The notes: generated from the letters alone by a model not told the origin. DNA of 64,000 bases from Streptomyces sp. NBC_01460 (GCF_036227405.1 NZ_CP109473.1:7006001-7070000); one strand, 5' to 3'; shown: positions 33,491 through 42,805, numbered from the stretch's first letter. A program made the numbers and translations.

Positions 33491-33508
33491 AGAATAGAAC
33501 ATATGTTC
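33491..33508 (-). promoter_or_regulatory. LexA/SOS box and -10 element of the radical SAM gene
   Basis: GAACATATGTTC (33497-33508) is a perfect match to the actinobacterial LexA operator GAACnnnnGTTC. On the minus strand TATTCT (33491-33496), a good -10 (TAnnnT), follows directly, so the operator occupies the promoter spacer and bound LexA would block transcription. Start of transcription expected near 33484. The SRPBCC gene in the other direction starts 104 bases away and could also be affected. Confidence 0.8.
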
Positions 33509-33611
33509 CCTTGATCGTGCGCGGTGGGACTCCGGGCCCGATTTTGAGGGGCCGTGCCCGAGGTGGTTGGCTCAGCAGCACCCCGAACAACCGAGTGCTG
33601 GAGGAGCAGGC

Positions 33612-34055
33612 ATGGCGCAGGTCGAGGCCACGACAGAGCGGATCATCGCGGCGGACGCAGAGACGGTGTTCGATGCGCTGGCCGACTACAAGGAGGTCCG
33701 GGGCAAGGTGCTGACCGGGCACTTCAGCGAGTACGAGGTGCGCGAGGGCGGGGACGGCGAGGGCACCCTCGTCCACTGGAAGCTCCAGGCCACGAGCAAG
33801 CGGGTCCGCGACTGCCTGCTCGACGTCACCGAGCCCACCGACGGGCAGCTGGTCGAGAAGGACCGCAACTCCACGATGGTCACCACCTGGACCGTCACCC
33901 CGGCCGGCGAGGGCAGGTCGAAGGTCGTCGTCACCACCGTCTGGAAGGGCGCGGGCGGCATCGGCGGGTTCTTCGAGAAGACCTTCGCGCCCAAGGGCCT
34001 CGGCCGGATCTACGACGAGCTGCTGCAGAACCTCGCCACCGAGGTCGAGAAGTAA
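33612..34055 (+). CDS. SRPBCC-family (polyketide cyclase/CoxG-like) protein
   Basis: Small START-like ligand-binding protein of 147 residues. The fold pattern is clear: an initial strand ATTERIIAADAETVFDALAD, a curved sheet and a long C-terminal helix (FFEKTFAPKGLGRIYDELLQ). Members bind hydrophobic ligands or act as cyclases; no specific residues allow a choice. The ATG at 33612 has GGAGGAG seven bases upstream. Divergent from the SOS-box radical SAM gene. No biosynthetic genes are adjacent, so a general lipid- or isoprenoid-binding role is as likely as aromatase activity. Confidence 0.85.
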   Translation: MAQVEATTERIIAADAETVFDALADYKEVRGKVLTGHFSEYEVREGGDGEGTLVHWKLQATSKRVRDCLLDVTEPTDGQLVEKDRNSTMVTTWTVTPAGEGRSKVVVTTVWKGAGGIGGFFEKTFAPKGLGRIYDELLQNLATEVEK

Positions 34056-34254
34056 CCCTGCTCCTCCCGCTGTTGGCGTCACGGCCGGCTCACCGGAACG
34101 AGTGGTTTTCCGGGGTGGCCGGTTGTGCGCCGCAGTGCCTCCCACCGGCGCATAAGCCCTCGGAATGCGCCGTGCGCGCGCCCGGTCGCGTTTGCCCTGC
34201 CTTGCCGCCTGATGCGAGAAATGGGCGGCGCAGCTGCGACGAGGGGAGCGTCAC

Positions 34255-36723
34255 GTGGTGGGTGGGATCACTCTGGTGAAGGACGGGCCGGGAGGCGCGG
34301 AGTACGGGCCGCCCGGGACCCGGGTGGAGCCCGGCACCGCCCTGGAGCCCGGTCCGCCGGCGCCGCCGTCCGCCGCCGGAGCACCCCCACCGTCCGACGG
34401 GATCAGCCCCCGCAGGGTCCGGCTGATCTTCCTCGGGCTGATGCTCACGCTGCTGCTCGCGGCGCTCGACCAGATGATCGTGGCCACCGCGCTGCCGAAG
34501 ATCGTCGGTGAGCTGCACGGCCTGGACAAGATGTCGTGGGCGGTCACCGCCTACCTCCTCGCCTCCACGATCGGTCTGCCGATCTACGGGAAGCTCGGCG
34601 ACCTCTTCGGCCGCAAGGGCGTCTTCCAGTTCGCGATCATCGTCTTCGTCGTCGGCTCGGCCCTCGCCGGCTGGTCGCGCACCATGGACGAACTGATCGC
34701 CTTCCGGGCCGTCCAGGGCATCGGTGGCGGTGGACTCATGATCGGCGTGCAGGCGATCATCGCCGACATCGTCCCGTCCAGGGAACGCGGCCGCTACATG
34801 GGGCTCATCGGGGCGGTCTTCGGCCTCGCCTCCGTCGCGGGACCGCTCCTCGGCGGCTTCTTCACCGACCACGCCTCCTGGCGCTGGTGCTTCTACATCA
34901 ACGTGCCGTTCGGCATCGTCACCCTCGCCGTCATCGCGCTCGTACTGAAACTGCCCAAGCCGGCCGTCCGCCCCCGCCTCGACGTGCTGGGCGCGCTGCT
35001 GCTCGCCGCCGCGTCGACCTGCCTGGTGCTGCTCACCAGCTGGGGCGGCACGGAGTACGAGTGGGGCTCGCGGACCATCGTCGGACTCGCCGCGGGTGCC
35101 GCCGGAACGACCCTGCTCTTCCTCGTCGTCGAGCACCGGGCCGCCGAACCGATCATCCCCCTGCGGCTGTTCCGCGACTCGGTCTTCAACGTCACCTCGC
35201 TGGTGGGCGCCGTCGTCGGGGTCGCGCTCTTCGGGGCCGCCAGCTACCTGCCGACCTATCTCCAGATGGTCGAGGGCGTGTCCGCCACCGAGTCCGGGCT
35301 GCTGATGCTGCCCATGATGGGCGGCATCGTCATCGCCTCCGTCGTCTCCGGGCAACTGGTCTCGCGCACCGGCCGCTACCGCGTCTACCCGATCGTCGGG
35401 GCGGCGGTCTCCGTCGTCGGCATGTGGCTCCTCTCGCTCCTGGACACCGGCACGTCGGCGCTGGAGTACGGCCTCTGGCAGGCCGTCCTGGGCGTCGGTA
35501 TCGGTCTCGTCATGTCCATCCTGGTGCTGGCCGTGCAGAACTCCGTACGCCCCGCCGACCTCGGCACCGCCACCAGCGCCCACAACTACTTCCGGCAGAT
35601 CGGCGGCAGCGTCGGCGCCGCGATCTTCGGCACGCTGTTCGCGGGACGGCTCGCCGACGCGCTCGGTGTGCGGCTCCCCTCCGGAGCGGGCCTGCCCGAC
35701 GCGGAGTCGATCACCCCGCAGCTGGTCCACACCCTGGAGCCGGCGCTGCGCGACGCCTACATCCAGGCGTACGCCGACGCGATGCCGCGGATCTTCCTCT
35801 ACCTCGTGCCGGTGCTCCTGCTCGGCCTGTTCCTCGCCTTCTTCCTCAAGGAGAAACCGCTGGTGTCCCACCCCACCTCCCCCACGGCTGCCGACCCGTC
35901 CGCGACGCGGTCCACGATCCCGGTGGCCCGCACCGACCCAGGCCCGCCCCAGCCGGGCCCCCTCTCCGGAGTACCTGTACGGGGATGTGTCCAGCACCCC
36001 GACGGCACGACGGTGGGGAGGGCCGCCCTCACGCTCATCGACGGCCAGGGGCGGCAGGTCGGACGGGGCGCGAGCGGGGACGACGGGCGCTACGCGCTGA
36101 GCGCGCCCGCCGCCGGAGCCTATGTGCTGATCGCCGCCGCCGGCGGGCATCAGCCGCAGGCCGTCAGCGTCACCGTCGGCGAGCGGCCGGTGGAGCTCGA
36201 TGTGGTCCTGGGCGGGGCGGGGCGGCTCGCCGGGGCGGTCCTCACACCCGACGGAGCCCCCGTCCGTGATGCGGCGGTCACGCTCACCGACGTACGGGGC
36301 GAGGTCGTCGCCACCACCCGCACCGGGCGCGAAGGCGCCTATGTGATCAGCGAGTTGGTGGCCGGGGAGTACACCCTGGCGGCCAGCGCCCAGGCATTCC
36401 GCCCCGCGGCGCTCCCGGTGAGCGTGCAGGCGGCCCGGGAGACCAGGCAGGACATCGAGCTGGCCGGTGGCGCCGTGCTGCGCGGCATCGTCCGCGCCCC
36501 CGGCGGGCGGGCCGTCGAGGACGCCAGGGTCACGCTCCTGGACGCGGCGGGCAACGTGGTCCACACCCTCACCACGGGCTCGGACGGGGCGTTCCGGTTC
36601 GTGGACCTGTCCACCGGCGAGTACACCGTCATCGCCGCCGGCTACCCGCCCGTCGCCACCGTGCTCCAGCTCCCCGGAGGGGGACGGACCGAGCGTGACC
36701 TCCAGCTGGGGCACGAGGACTGA
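34255..36723 (+). CDS. DHA2-type MFS exporter with three C-terminal carboxypeptidase-regulatory-like domains
   Basis: Membrane exporter of 822 residues. A proline-rich cytoplasmic N-terminus (about 1-55) leads into 14 membrane segments (about 57-545) of the DHA2/EmrB drug:H+ antiporter type, with motif A near [11 protein letters not shown] and motif C-like GPLLGGFF. After a Pro-rich linker come three tandem beta-sandwich CarboxypepD_reg-like domains at about 572-652, 653-737 and 738-820, each with PDGxxVxxAxVTLxD and a GxYxLxAxA strand. The GTG start has GGGGAGC upstream. Role: efflux of a toxic compound; the appended domains may bind cell envelope or substrate. No regulator adjacent. Confidence 0.88.
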   Translation: MVGGITLVKDGPGGAEYGPPGTRVEPGTALEPGPPAPPSAAGAPPPSDGISPRRVRLIFLGLMLTLLLAALDQMIVATALPKIVGELHGLDKMSWAVTAYLLASTIGLPIYGKLGDLFGRKGVFQFAIIVFVVGSALAGWSRTMDELIAFRAVQGIGGGGLMIGVQAIIADIVPSRERGRYMGLIGAVFGLASVAGPLLGGFFTDHASWRWCFYINVPFGIVTLAVIALVLKLPKPAVRPRLDVLGALLLAAASTCLVLLTSWGGTEYEWGSRTIVGLAAGAAGTTLLFLVVEHRAAEPIIPLRLFRDSVFNVTSLVGAVVGVALFGAASYLPTYLQMVEGVSATESGLLMLPMMGGIVIASVVSGQLVSRTGRYRVYPIVGAAVSVVGMWLLSLLDTGTSALEYGLWQAVLGVGIGLVMSILVLAVQNSVRPADLGTATSAHNYFRQIGGSVGAAIFGTLFAGRLADALGVRLPSGAGLPDAESITPQLVHTLEPALRDAYIQAYADAMPRIFLYLVPVLLLGLFLAFFLKEKPLVSHPTSPTAADPSATRSTIPVARTDPGPPQPGPLSGVPVRGCVQHPDGTTVGRAALTLIDGQGRQVGRGASGDDGRYALSAPAAGAYVLIAAAGGHQPQAVSVTVGERPVELDVVLGGAGRLAGAVLTPDGAPVRDAAVTLTDVRGEVVATTRTGREGAYVISELVAGEYTLAASAQAFRPAALPVSVQAARETRQDIELAGGAVLRGIVRAPGGRAVEDARVTLLDAAGNVVHTLTTGSDGAFRFVDLSTGEYTVIAAGYPPVATVLQLPGGGRTERDLQLGHED

Positions 36724-36734
36724 GGACGGCCGGA

Positions 36735-36772
36735 CCGGTGGGGTGCGCGGAAACGCCCGCACACCCCACCGG
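36735..36772. terminator. Bidirectional terminator between the MFS gene and the Mat-type operon
   Basis: Sixteen-base arms starting CCGGTGGGGTG, with one mismatch, around an AAACGC-type loop, 11 bases after the MFS stop and just before the convergent acyltransferase stop. Confidence 0.8.
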
Positions 36773-36775
36773 ACT

Positions 36776-37849
36776 TCACGGCAGCAGACGGGGCCTCCGC
36801 CGCGCCGCGACGTCCTCGACCCAGCCGACGGACACCACGGTGACCGCGATCAGCACCCACGCCACACCGAACTGCCACCACAGGCTCCCCAGCGGGAGGT
36901 GCCGCTCCAGCACCGGCACCTCCCACATCAGGTCGATGAGCGGCACCGCGGCCATGAGGGCCACCTCGTGCCAGAGGTAGACCGTGACCGCGCGGGCGTT
37001 GAACACCGTGACGAGCCGGTCCGCCACCGGATGGCGTACGAGCCCGTCGAAGCGCGGCCGGAAGCGCAGCAGGAGCAGCACGGACCCCGCCGACCACAGC
37101 GCCTGGGCGAGCGGGATGTCGTCCAGGTCGAAGGAGCCGTCCACCGGGTGACCGGACGCCCACCAGGCACCGGCCGCCATCAGCGGCACCGCGACGGCCG
37201 TCGCTCCCGGGCCGCGCAGCCGGTCGAGCACCCCGTCGCGGTGCGCGAAGCCCAGCAGCCAGCAGAACAGGAACACCGAGGCGTCGCCGACGGCGCTCCC
37301 CAGCCGCCCGTCCGGCACCCCGGAGACCGTCTCCAGGACGACGACGGGGACGAGCGACAGGGCGAGCACGGGGAGGGGCGCGAGCCGGAAGGCACGCAGC
37401 AGCAGGGGCGAGAGCAGGACGAACCACAGGTAGGCGCGCAGGTACCAGAGCACCGCCCAGGCCTGCTCCCCCCACGCGGCGCCCGGCGGGTCCCCGACCG
37501 GCAGCACCCAGAGCACGGCGTCCGGCCCGGGCTCCCAGCCGTGCAGCAGCATCGCCACCCCGAGCACGAGGCCGAACAGCCACACGGGGATCAGGAGCCT
37601 CCGCAGCCTGCCGCGGAGCACCCCGGCGGCCGGCCGCTCCAGCGAGCGGGCCATGAGCGAGCCGGCGAGCGCGAACATCACGCCCATGGAAGGGAAGACG
37701 TAGCCCAGCCAGGGCCACTCGAAGGTGTGGTAGGTCACCACCCGGACGAGCGCCACGGCCCGCAGCACGTCGAAGGACCGGTCCCGGCCGGTGCCGGCGG
37801 CCACCGCGGGGGACGGCGCGAGCGCCGTCCTGCGGTGCGCTCCCGCCAC
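36776..37849 (-). CDS. Acyltransferase family 3 membrane protein
   Basis: Integral membrane O-acyltransferase of 357 residues with about ten hydrophobic segments. It starts RDRSFDVLRAVALVRVVTYH, in which the His is the usual catalytic residue of Acyl_transf_3 proteins, and keeps ARAVTVYLWHEVALMAAVPL near the C-terminus. The GTG at 37849 overlaps the stop of the polysaccharide synthase gene (TAGTG), so it is translationally coupled as the last gene of the operon. It probably adds acetyl or succinyl groups to the exopolysaccharide made by its neighbour. Confidence 0.85.
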   Translation of the reverse strand: MAGAHRRTALAPSPAVAAGTGRDRSFDVLRAVALVRVVTYHTFEWPWLGYVFPSMGVMFALAGSLMARSLERPAAGVLRGRLRRLLIPVWLFGLVLGVAMLLHGWEPGPDAVLWVLPVGDPPGAAWGEQAWAVLWYLRAYLWFVLLSPLLLRAFRLAPLPVLALSLVPVVVLETVSGVPDGRLGSAVGDASVFLFCWLLGFAHRDGVLDRLRGPGATAVAVPLMAAGAWWASGHPVDGSFDLDDIPLAQALWSAGSVLLLLRFRPRFDGLVRHPVADRLVTVFNARAVTVYLWHEVALMAAVPLIDLMWEVPVLERHLPLGSLWWQFGVAWVLIAVTVVSVGWVEDVAARRRPRLLP

Positions 37850-40134
37850 TACGACGCCCCCACGTGGGGCGCGCCCACCTCGCCGGTGCGCTTCAGCTTC
37901 TGCCAGCGCAGCCGGCCGCCGGTCGCCGCCGTGACGCAGGAATGGATCAGCACGAGGTACATCAACTGCCGGTAGGCGAGCTGCTGGAGGGGCAGCATGA
38001 GCAGATACCTGTACTTCTCCCCGTCGAGCCGGAAGGCGTACGCCGCGCAGAACAGCTGCACGGCCAGGACCGCCAGCCAGGCGAGCAGCGAGGCACGGAA
38101 GTCCACGAAGACCATCGCGTAGACGGTGAAGACGTCGATGAGCGGCGCGAAGACCGGGGTGACGATCTGGAAGAGGACGACCAGCGGCATGCCGACCCGG
38201 CCGAACCGCCCGGAGGGCCCCCGGTCGGTGACGGACCGGCGGTGCTTCCACAGCGCCTGCATCGTGCCGTAGCTCCAGCGGTAGCGCTGACGCCACAGCT
38301 GCCCGAGCGAGGCCGGTGCCTCGGTCCAGGCGCGGGCGTGTTCGGCGTACACGACCCGCCACCCGGCGCGGTGGAGCGCGATGGTGATGTCGGTGTCCTC
38401 GGCCAGGGTGTCCTCGCTCATCCCGCCGACCTCCAGGACCGCCCGGCGGCGGAAGGCACCGATGGCGCCGGGGATGGTGGGCATGCACCGCAGCAGGTCG
38501 TACATCCGGCGGTCCAGGTTGAAACCCATCACGTACTCGATGTGCTGCCAGGCGCCGATCATCGTGGACCGGTTGCCGACCTTGGCGTTCCCGGCGACGG
38601 CTCCGATGCCGGGGTCGGCGAACGGCTGGACGAGCCGGTGCACCGCGTCCGGCTCGAAGACGGTGTCGCCGTCCATCATCACGACGATGTCGTGACGCGC
38701 CTGCCGCACCCCGTTGTTGAGCGCCGCCGACTTGCCGGCGTTCTCCTGCCGGATCACCCGTACGTCGGGCAGGCCGAGCGACTCGGCGATCTCCGCGGTG
38801 CCGTCCGTCGAGCCGTCGTCGACGACCACGATCTCGATCGGATGGGTGCTCGCGGCAAGGGAGTTGAGCGTGGCGGCGATGCACTCCTTCTCGTTGTACG
38901 CGGGGACGATCACGCTGACCGGGCCGGTCACCTCCGGGCCCCAGGTGAATCCGCGCCGGTTGCGCTGCCGGTGGTGGCGTCGGGCGAGCAGGAGCATCAT
39001 GCCGAAGCGGACCAGGACCGCGACCCCCACGACGGCCAGGGCGGCGGCCAGCCCGGGCACGCTCCACTCCGCCACGGCGACCGCGGCGAGCAGGGCGCGG
39101 CCCTCCCAGACGCTGGCGGTGTCCGCCCGTCGGTGGGCCGCCTGCTCGGCGTCGCCCCGGGGCGCGCCGGCCTGTGCGGGGCCCGGCTGCGCGGCGGTGT
39201 CCGCCTCGGTGCCGTTCGCTGCGGTTCCGCCTGCTGCCGTGCCGTCCGTCAGGGAGCCGTCCTGGGCGCCGGCCTGCTGCTGCGCGCCGCTCACCGTGGT
39301 GAAGGTGTAGCCCTTCGCCTTCATCTTCTTGATGTACTTCGGCAGCGCGGCCAGCGTCTCGGAGCGGTCACCGCCCGCGTCGTGGAAGAGCACCGAGGCA
39401 CCGTCACCGTCCTTCGGCGTCGCCCACTCGACGATCTTCGAGACCCCCGGCTGCTGCCAGTCCTCGCTGTCGGTGTCGATGAACACGCTGGTGTAGCCCA
39501 TCGCCCCCAGGCGCTCGTACACCGGCCAGCTGTAGTCGTCGATCGCGTCGGTCCTGGAGGAGTACGGCGCGCGGAACAGCGTCGTCGTGATGCCGGCGGC
39601 GCCCGCGAGGGCGAGCTGCGTCTGCGCGATCTCCCGTTTGACGCGGGCCTCGCTCTGGTAGGAGAGGTCGACGTGGGTGAAGGTGTGGACGCCGACCTCG
39701 TTCCCTTCGTCGACCATTCTGCGGACGACGTCCGGATAGCGGGAGATCATCGAGCCGACGAGGAAGAAGGTGCCCGGCACGTCGTTCTCGTCCAGGATGT
39801 CCATGACCTTCCCGCTCCACTCGGGATCGGGGCCGTCGTCGAAGGTCAGCACGATGGTCTTGTCCGGCACGGACTGCGTACGGGCGGTGCCGCCGGCGAA
39901 GCTCAGGATGGGCCCGCCCTCCAGCACGTCGTCGGGCACCGTGTCCGCCGAGGCGTCGGAGCGCACCCGCTGGTCGTCGCCGACCTCGGCGCGCAGATAG
40001 CCGTCCAGCAGCATCGTGCAGACGAGCCCCAGCAACAGCACCAAGGCCATGATCACGCGGGGCCGGGGGACGGCCTGGCGGCCCATGCGGCCGATCCTGC
40101 CGGGCGTGGCGTGCCTGCGGCGTGAGGCGGCCAT
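37849..40134 (-). CDS. matB: MatB-like bifunctional polysaccharide deacetylase/family 2 glycosyltransferase
   Basis: Membrane protein of 761 residues joining an extracellular NodB deacetylase to a cytoplasmic GT2 synthase. A membrane anchor (about 27-44) precedes the NodB domain (VLTFDDGPDP, metal-binding HTFTH, RAPYSSRTD; about 95-310). A low-complexity Ala/Gly/Thr linker leads to further membrane helices and the GT2 domain (VSVIVPAYNEKE, VDDGSTDGT, MMDGDT, EDTDITI, QRYRWSYG; about 400-640), then more helices. This architecture matches MatB, which makes poly-beta-1,6-N-acetylglucosamine for pellet formation in Streptomyces. ATG at 40134 overlaps the upstream gene. Confidence 0.85.
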   Translation of the reverse strand: MAASRRRHATPGRIGRMGRQAVPRPRVIMALVLLLGLVCTMLLDGYLRAEVGDDQRVRSDASADTVPDDVLEGGPILSFAGGTARTQSVPDKTIVLTFDDGPDPEWSGKVMDILDENDVPGTFFLVGSMISRYPDVVRRMVDEGNEVGVHTFTHVDLSYQSEARVKREIAQTQLALAGAAGITTTLFRAPYSSRTDAIDDYSWPVYERLGAMGYTSVFIDTDSEDWQQPGVSKIVEWATPKDGDGASVLFHDAGGDRSETLAALPKYIKKMKAKGYTFTTVSGAQQQAGAQDGSLTDGTAAGGTAANGTEADTAAQPGPAQAGAPRGDAEQAAHRRADTASVWEGRALLAAVAVAEWSVPGLAAALAVVGVAVLVRFGMMLLLARRHHRQRNRRGFTWGPEVTGPVSVIVPAYNEKECIAATLNSLAASTHPIEIVVVDDGSTDGTAEIAESLGLPDVRVIRQENAGKSAALNNGVRQARHDIVVMMDGDTVFEPDAVHRLVQPFADPGIGAVAGNAKVGNRSTMIGAWQHIEYVMGFNLDRRMYDLLRCMPTIPGAIGAFRRRAVLEVGGMSEDTLAEDTDITIALHRAGWRVVYAEHARAWTEAPASLGQLWRQRYRWSYGTMQALWKHRRSVTDRGPSGRFGRVGMPLVVLFQIVTPVFAPLIDVFTVYAMVFVDFRASLLAWLAVLAVQLFCAAYAFRLDGEKYRYLLMLPLQQLAYRQLMYLVLIHSCVTAATGGRLRWQKLKRTGEVGAPHVGAS

Positions 40135-40592
40135 CAGTTCGTCCCGCCCGAAGCCGAAGCCGAAGCCGAAGCCGAAGCGGATGCGGATGCGGATGCCTGG
40201 CCGGACGGTGCTTCCTGCCCCGGCGCGGGAGCGCCGCTCGGGGGCGCGGTGCCGCCCGGCGGCAGGCCGTAGCCGGGCCGCGTCGTCCCGCCGCCGGGGC
40301 GGGCCTCCGCAGCCGGGCCGCCGTCGAAGGGGAGGAGCTGGGAGGGAGTCAGGGAGATGCCGCCCATGAAGGCGAGCGCCAGCACGGCCGCGTAGCCGAC
40401 GCAGACGGTGCCCAGCAGGATGCCCGCGCGGCGCAGGAGCCTGGCCCGGCGCCCGGAGCTGTCGACGAAGACGGGCCCTTCCTGCGGCTGTCCTGCCGCG
40501 CGGCGCCGTCCGGCCGGGCGGGCCGGGCCGGCGTGTGCCCGGCGTCGGCCGCGCTGCGCCGGGTCTTTCTCGATGACGGGGTCGGATTGCAT
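40134..40592 (-). CDS. Small MatA-like membrane protein with variable Ala-Ser repeat tail
   Basis: Protein of 152 residues, first gene of the exopolysaccharide operon and overlapping the synthase ATG. A basic, Arg-rich cytoplasmic N-terminus of about 55 residues is followed by one membrane segment (ILLGTVCVGYAAVLALAFMG) and a Gly/Pro-rich extracellular part ending in eight Ala-Ser dipeptides encoded by hexanucleotide repeats. Position and size agree with MatA, the small partner of MatB, from memory. The start at 40592 (MQSDPVIE) precedes the region with codon usage typical of the genome; upstream in-frame codons are not credible. Confidence 0.65.
   Translation of the reverse strand: MQSDPVIEKDPAQRGRRRAHAGPARPAGRRRAAGQPQEGPVFVDSSGRRARLLRRAGILLGTVCVGYAAVLALAFMGGISLTPSQLLPFDGGPAAEARPGGGTTRPGYGLPPGGTAPPSGAPAPGQEAPSGQASASASASASASASASGGTN
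40150..40196. repeat. Hexanucleotide tandem repeat encoding (Ala-Ser)n
   Basis: On the plus strand, GAAGCC repeated four times plus GAAGC (40150-40178), then GGATGC three times (40179-40196). It lies within the 3' end of the small membrane protein gene and encodes Ser-Ala/Ala-Ser dipeptides. Changes in copy number would keep the frame and alter only tail length. Confidence 0.85.
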
Positions 40593-40885
40593 GTGCGCAT
40601 GGTGGCGAAGGTTGATGTGCGAAGTCTGGAGCTTTCCTGGCCGCGCGCTGTGAAACGGGCTCCAACCTGTCGGAGTGCTGAGAGTGCGACGGGTGAGCCG
40701 TTCCTGCTCGACCTCCCTCCAACCCATGTCCACAAGGGAGTTGGTCATCGGCTCCGAGTGGCGGAGGGGCGTTCCCATGAGGTGTCTGTGTCTTGGGCAG
40801 GCCCCCCGATGTGAGAGGTTCGTGGTGTCCAGGCAGCACCGGCTGCCGTTCCGGACGGCCTTACGGGAGCAGGTGCACATTCGTC

Positions 40886-41887
40886 ATGCAAAGGCGCACA
40901 CGGGTTTCCTCAGCCGTCGCCGGGCTGATCGCGCTCGGCCTCGCGTGCTCGGCCTGTGCGACGGGCGGCGTCGCCGACCAGGCGAAGGGATCGGTGCCGC
41001 CTCCACCGGCCGCGGAGACCGCGTACACCCCGTACGTGAGCGCCACGACGGCGGCGGACACGGACTCCGCGGGCTCCCCGGACACGTACAACCTGGCGTT
41101 CGTCACCTCCGCCGCATCGGAGTGCACGCCCCTCTGGGGCGGCACCGCGGCGGCCGGCGGTGACGCGGTCGCGGCCCGGGCCGAGGCGCTCACCGCGACC
41201 GGGGCGGACCTCCGGGTCTCCTTCGGCGGAGCCGCGGGAACGGAGGCCGCACTGGCCTGCGACAGCGCGGAGGAGCTGGCCGACCTCTACGCCGGGGCCC
41301 TGGACGCGGTCGGGGCCACGAAGGCCGACTTCGACATCGAGGGCGACGCGCTCACCGACACCGCCTCCGTCACCCGCCGCAACGAGGCCCTCGCCCTGCT
41401 CCAGGAGAAGCGCGACCTGGACGTCACGTACACGCTGCCCGTCATGCCGGGCGGGCTCGAGGACACCGGGCTCGCCGTCCTCCAGGACGCCGAGGACCAG
41501 GGGGTCGACGTCTCGGCGGTCGACATCATGGCGATGAACTACAGCACGTCCCACGACGGCGACATGGGGGAGTACGCGGAGCAGGCGGCCGCCGCGGCCC
41601 ACGACCAGCTCGTGGACGTGCTCGGCCTGTCGCAGGACGCGGCGTGGAAGGCGCTGCACATCACCGTGATGATCGGGGTCAACGATGTCGCGGGGGAGAC
41701 GTTCACCCTCGACGACGCCGCGTCCCTCCGCTCGTTCGCCACCCGCCGGGGCGTCGGCGCGCTCTCCCTGTGGGCGTCCTTCCGGGACCGGGAGTGCGGA
41801 GCGGACGAGGACACCACGACGGCCTCCGACACCTGCAGTGGGGTCGAGCAGGACGCCGGCGCGTTCGCGGAGGCGCTGAGCGGGTGA
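40886..41887 (+). CDS. GH18-family chitinase-like lipoprotein
   Basis: Exported protein of 333 residues with a GH18 TIM-barrel. The signal peptide (residues about 1-25) ends in a Cys-containing stretch ACSACATGG, compatible with lipidation though the lipobox is imperfect. The catalytic DxDxE is present as KADFDIEGDAL; VDIMAMNYS and ALSLWASFRDREC are the later barrel strands. GH18 enzymes cleave chitin or other N-acetylglucosamine polymers. Divergence from the MatAB-type operon, whose product is a poly-N-acetylglucosamine, suggests polymer trimming. The ATG at 40886 is chosen to start the signal peptide; a longer frame begins at 40793. Confidence 0.8.
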   Translation: MQRRTRVSSAVAGLIALGLACSACATGGVADQAKGSVPPPPAAETAYTPYVSATTAADTDSAGSPDTYNLAFVTSAASECTPLWGGTAAAGGDAVAARAEALTATGADLRVSFGGAAGTEAALACDSAEELADLYAGALDAVGATKADFDIEGDALTDTASVTRRNEALALLQEKRDLDVTYTLPVMPGGLEDTGLAVLQDAEDQGVDVSAVDIMAMNYSTSHDGDMGEYAEQAAAAAHDQLVDVLGLSQDAAWKALHITVMIGVNDVAGETFTLDDAASLRSFATRRGVGALSLWASFRDRECGADEDTTTASDTCSGVEQDAGAFAEALSG

Positions 41888-41911
41888 ACGCGGCGGCGCG
41901 GCCGGCCCCGC

Positions 41912-42805
41912 TCAGCGCAGCGGAGCCTCCCGGACCAGCGTCATCAGGGCCTTCGCCCCCGGGCTCATGGCCCGGGCGGGAGGGAGCACGACGACGCTCT
42001 CGTACACGGGCCCCTCCGTACCGCCGAGCTCCACGGCGACCAGACCGCGCGCCTCCGGCTTACGGGCGAAGTGGTGCGGCACCACCGCGATGCCGAGACC
42101 CTCGTGCACCAGCTCCAGCAGGCTGTGCACGTCGTTGACCTCCAGGGCCACCGTGCGACGGGTCCCCGCCGCGGCGAACGCCTCGTCCGCGGCGCGCCTC
42201 GGGCCCCAGTCCGGATGGAAGTCGATGAACGACTCGCCCCGCAGACCGCTCCACGCCACCGGTGCGCCCTCCCCGGCGAGCCGATGACCAGGGGCGCACA
42301 GGACGACCATCGGCTCCCGCGCGAGCGGCACGAGATCGCCCCGCCACTCCGGAGGGCTGACGGTCGCGGCGAACGCGAGGTCGAGCCGGCCGCCGGCCAC
42401 CCCCTCCAGCAGGCTGGACGTGCCCTCCTGCCGGAGCCTGATCTCCATGTGCGGATGCTCCCGGTGGAAGGCCGCGAGCAGCCGGGCCGTGCTGACCCCG
42501 GCCACACACTGCTCGACCCCCAGCGTCAGCGTGCCGCGCAGCAGCCCCCGTACGGCGTCCACGGCGTCCCGCGCCGCCCTGGCACCCGCCAGCGTGCGCT
42601 CGGCCTCCACCAGAAGGGCCGCGCCCGCCTCGGTGAGCCTGACCGTGCGCGTCGTACGGCTGAACAGCGGCGTCCTCAGCTCGTGCTCCAGTGCCCGGAC
42701 GGACGCGGACAGCCCGGACTGCGAGACGGCCAGACGTTCGGCCGCCCGGGTGAAGTGCTGTTCCTCGGCGACGGCGACGAAGTGTTCCAGCTGACGCAAT
42801 TCCAT
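41912..42805 (-). CDS. LysR-family transcriptional regulator
   Basis: Regulator of 297 residues with the LysR winged helix at its N-terminus (ELRQLEHFVAVAEEQHFTRA, then AERLAVSQSGLSASVRALE) and a two-lobed effector domain. It starts at the ATG at 42805, convergent with the GH18 gene and divergent from the aldo/keto reductase gene, with 124 bases between. By the usual LysR pattern it likely regulates the divergent reductase and itself. The effector is unknown. Confidence 0.9.
   Translation of the reverse strand: MELRQLEHFVAVAEEQHFTRAAERLAVSQSGLSASVRALEHELRTPLFSRTTRTVRLTEAGAALLVEAERTLAGARAARDAVDAVRGLLRGTLTLGVEQCVAGVSTARLLAAFHREHPHMEIRLRQEGTSSLLEGVAGGRLDLAFAATVSPPEWRGDLVPLAREPMVVLCAPGHRLAGEGAPVAWSGLRGESFIDFHPDWGPRRAADEAFAAAGTRRTVALEVNDVHSLLELVHEGLGIAVVPHHFARKPEARGLVAVELGGTEGPVYESVVVLPPARAMSPGAKALMTLVREAPLR

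Noticed and set aside
40593..40885. DasR (dre) site search between the Mat-type operon and the GH18 gene
   Set aside because: No good match to the 16-base dre palindrome was seen, although a site would have been expected for GlcNAc control.
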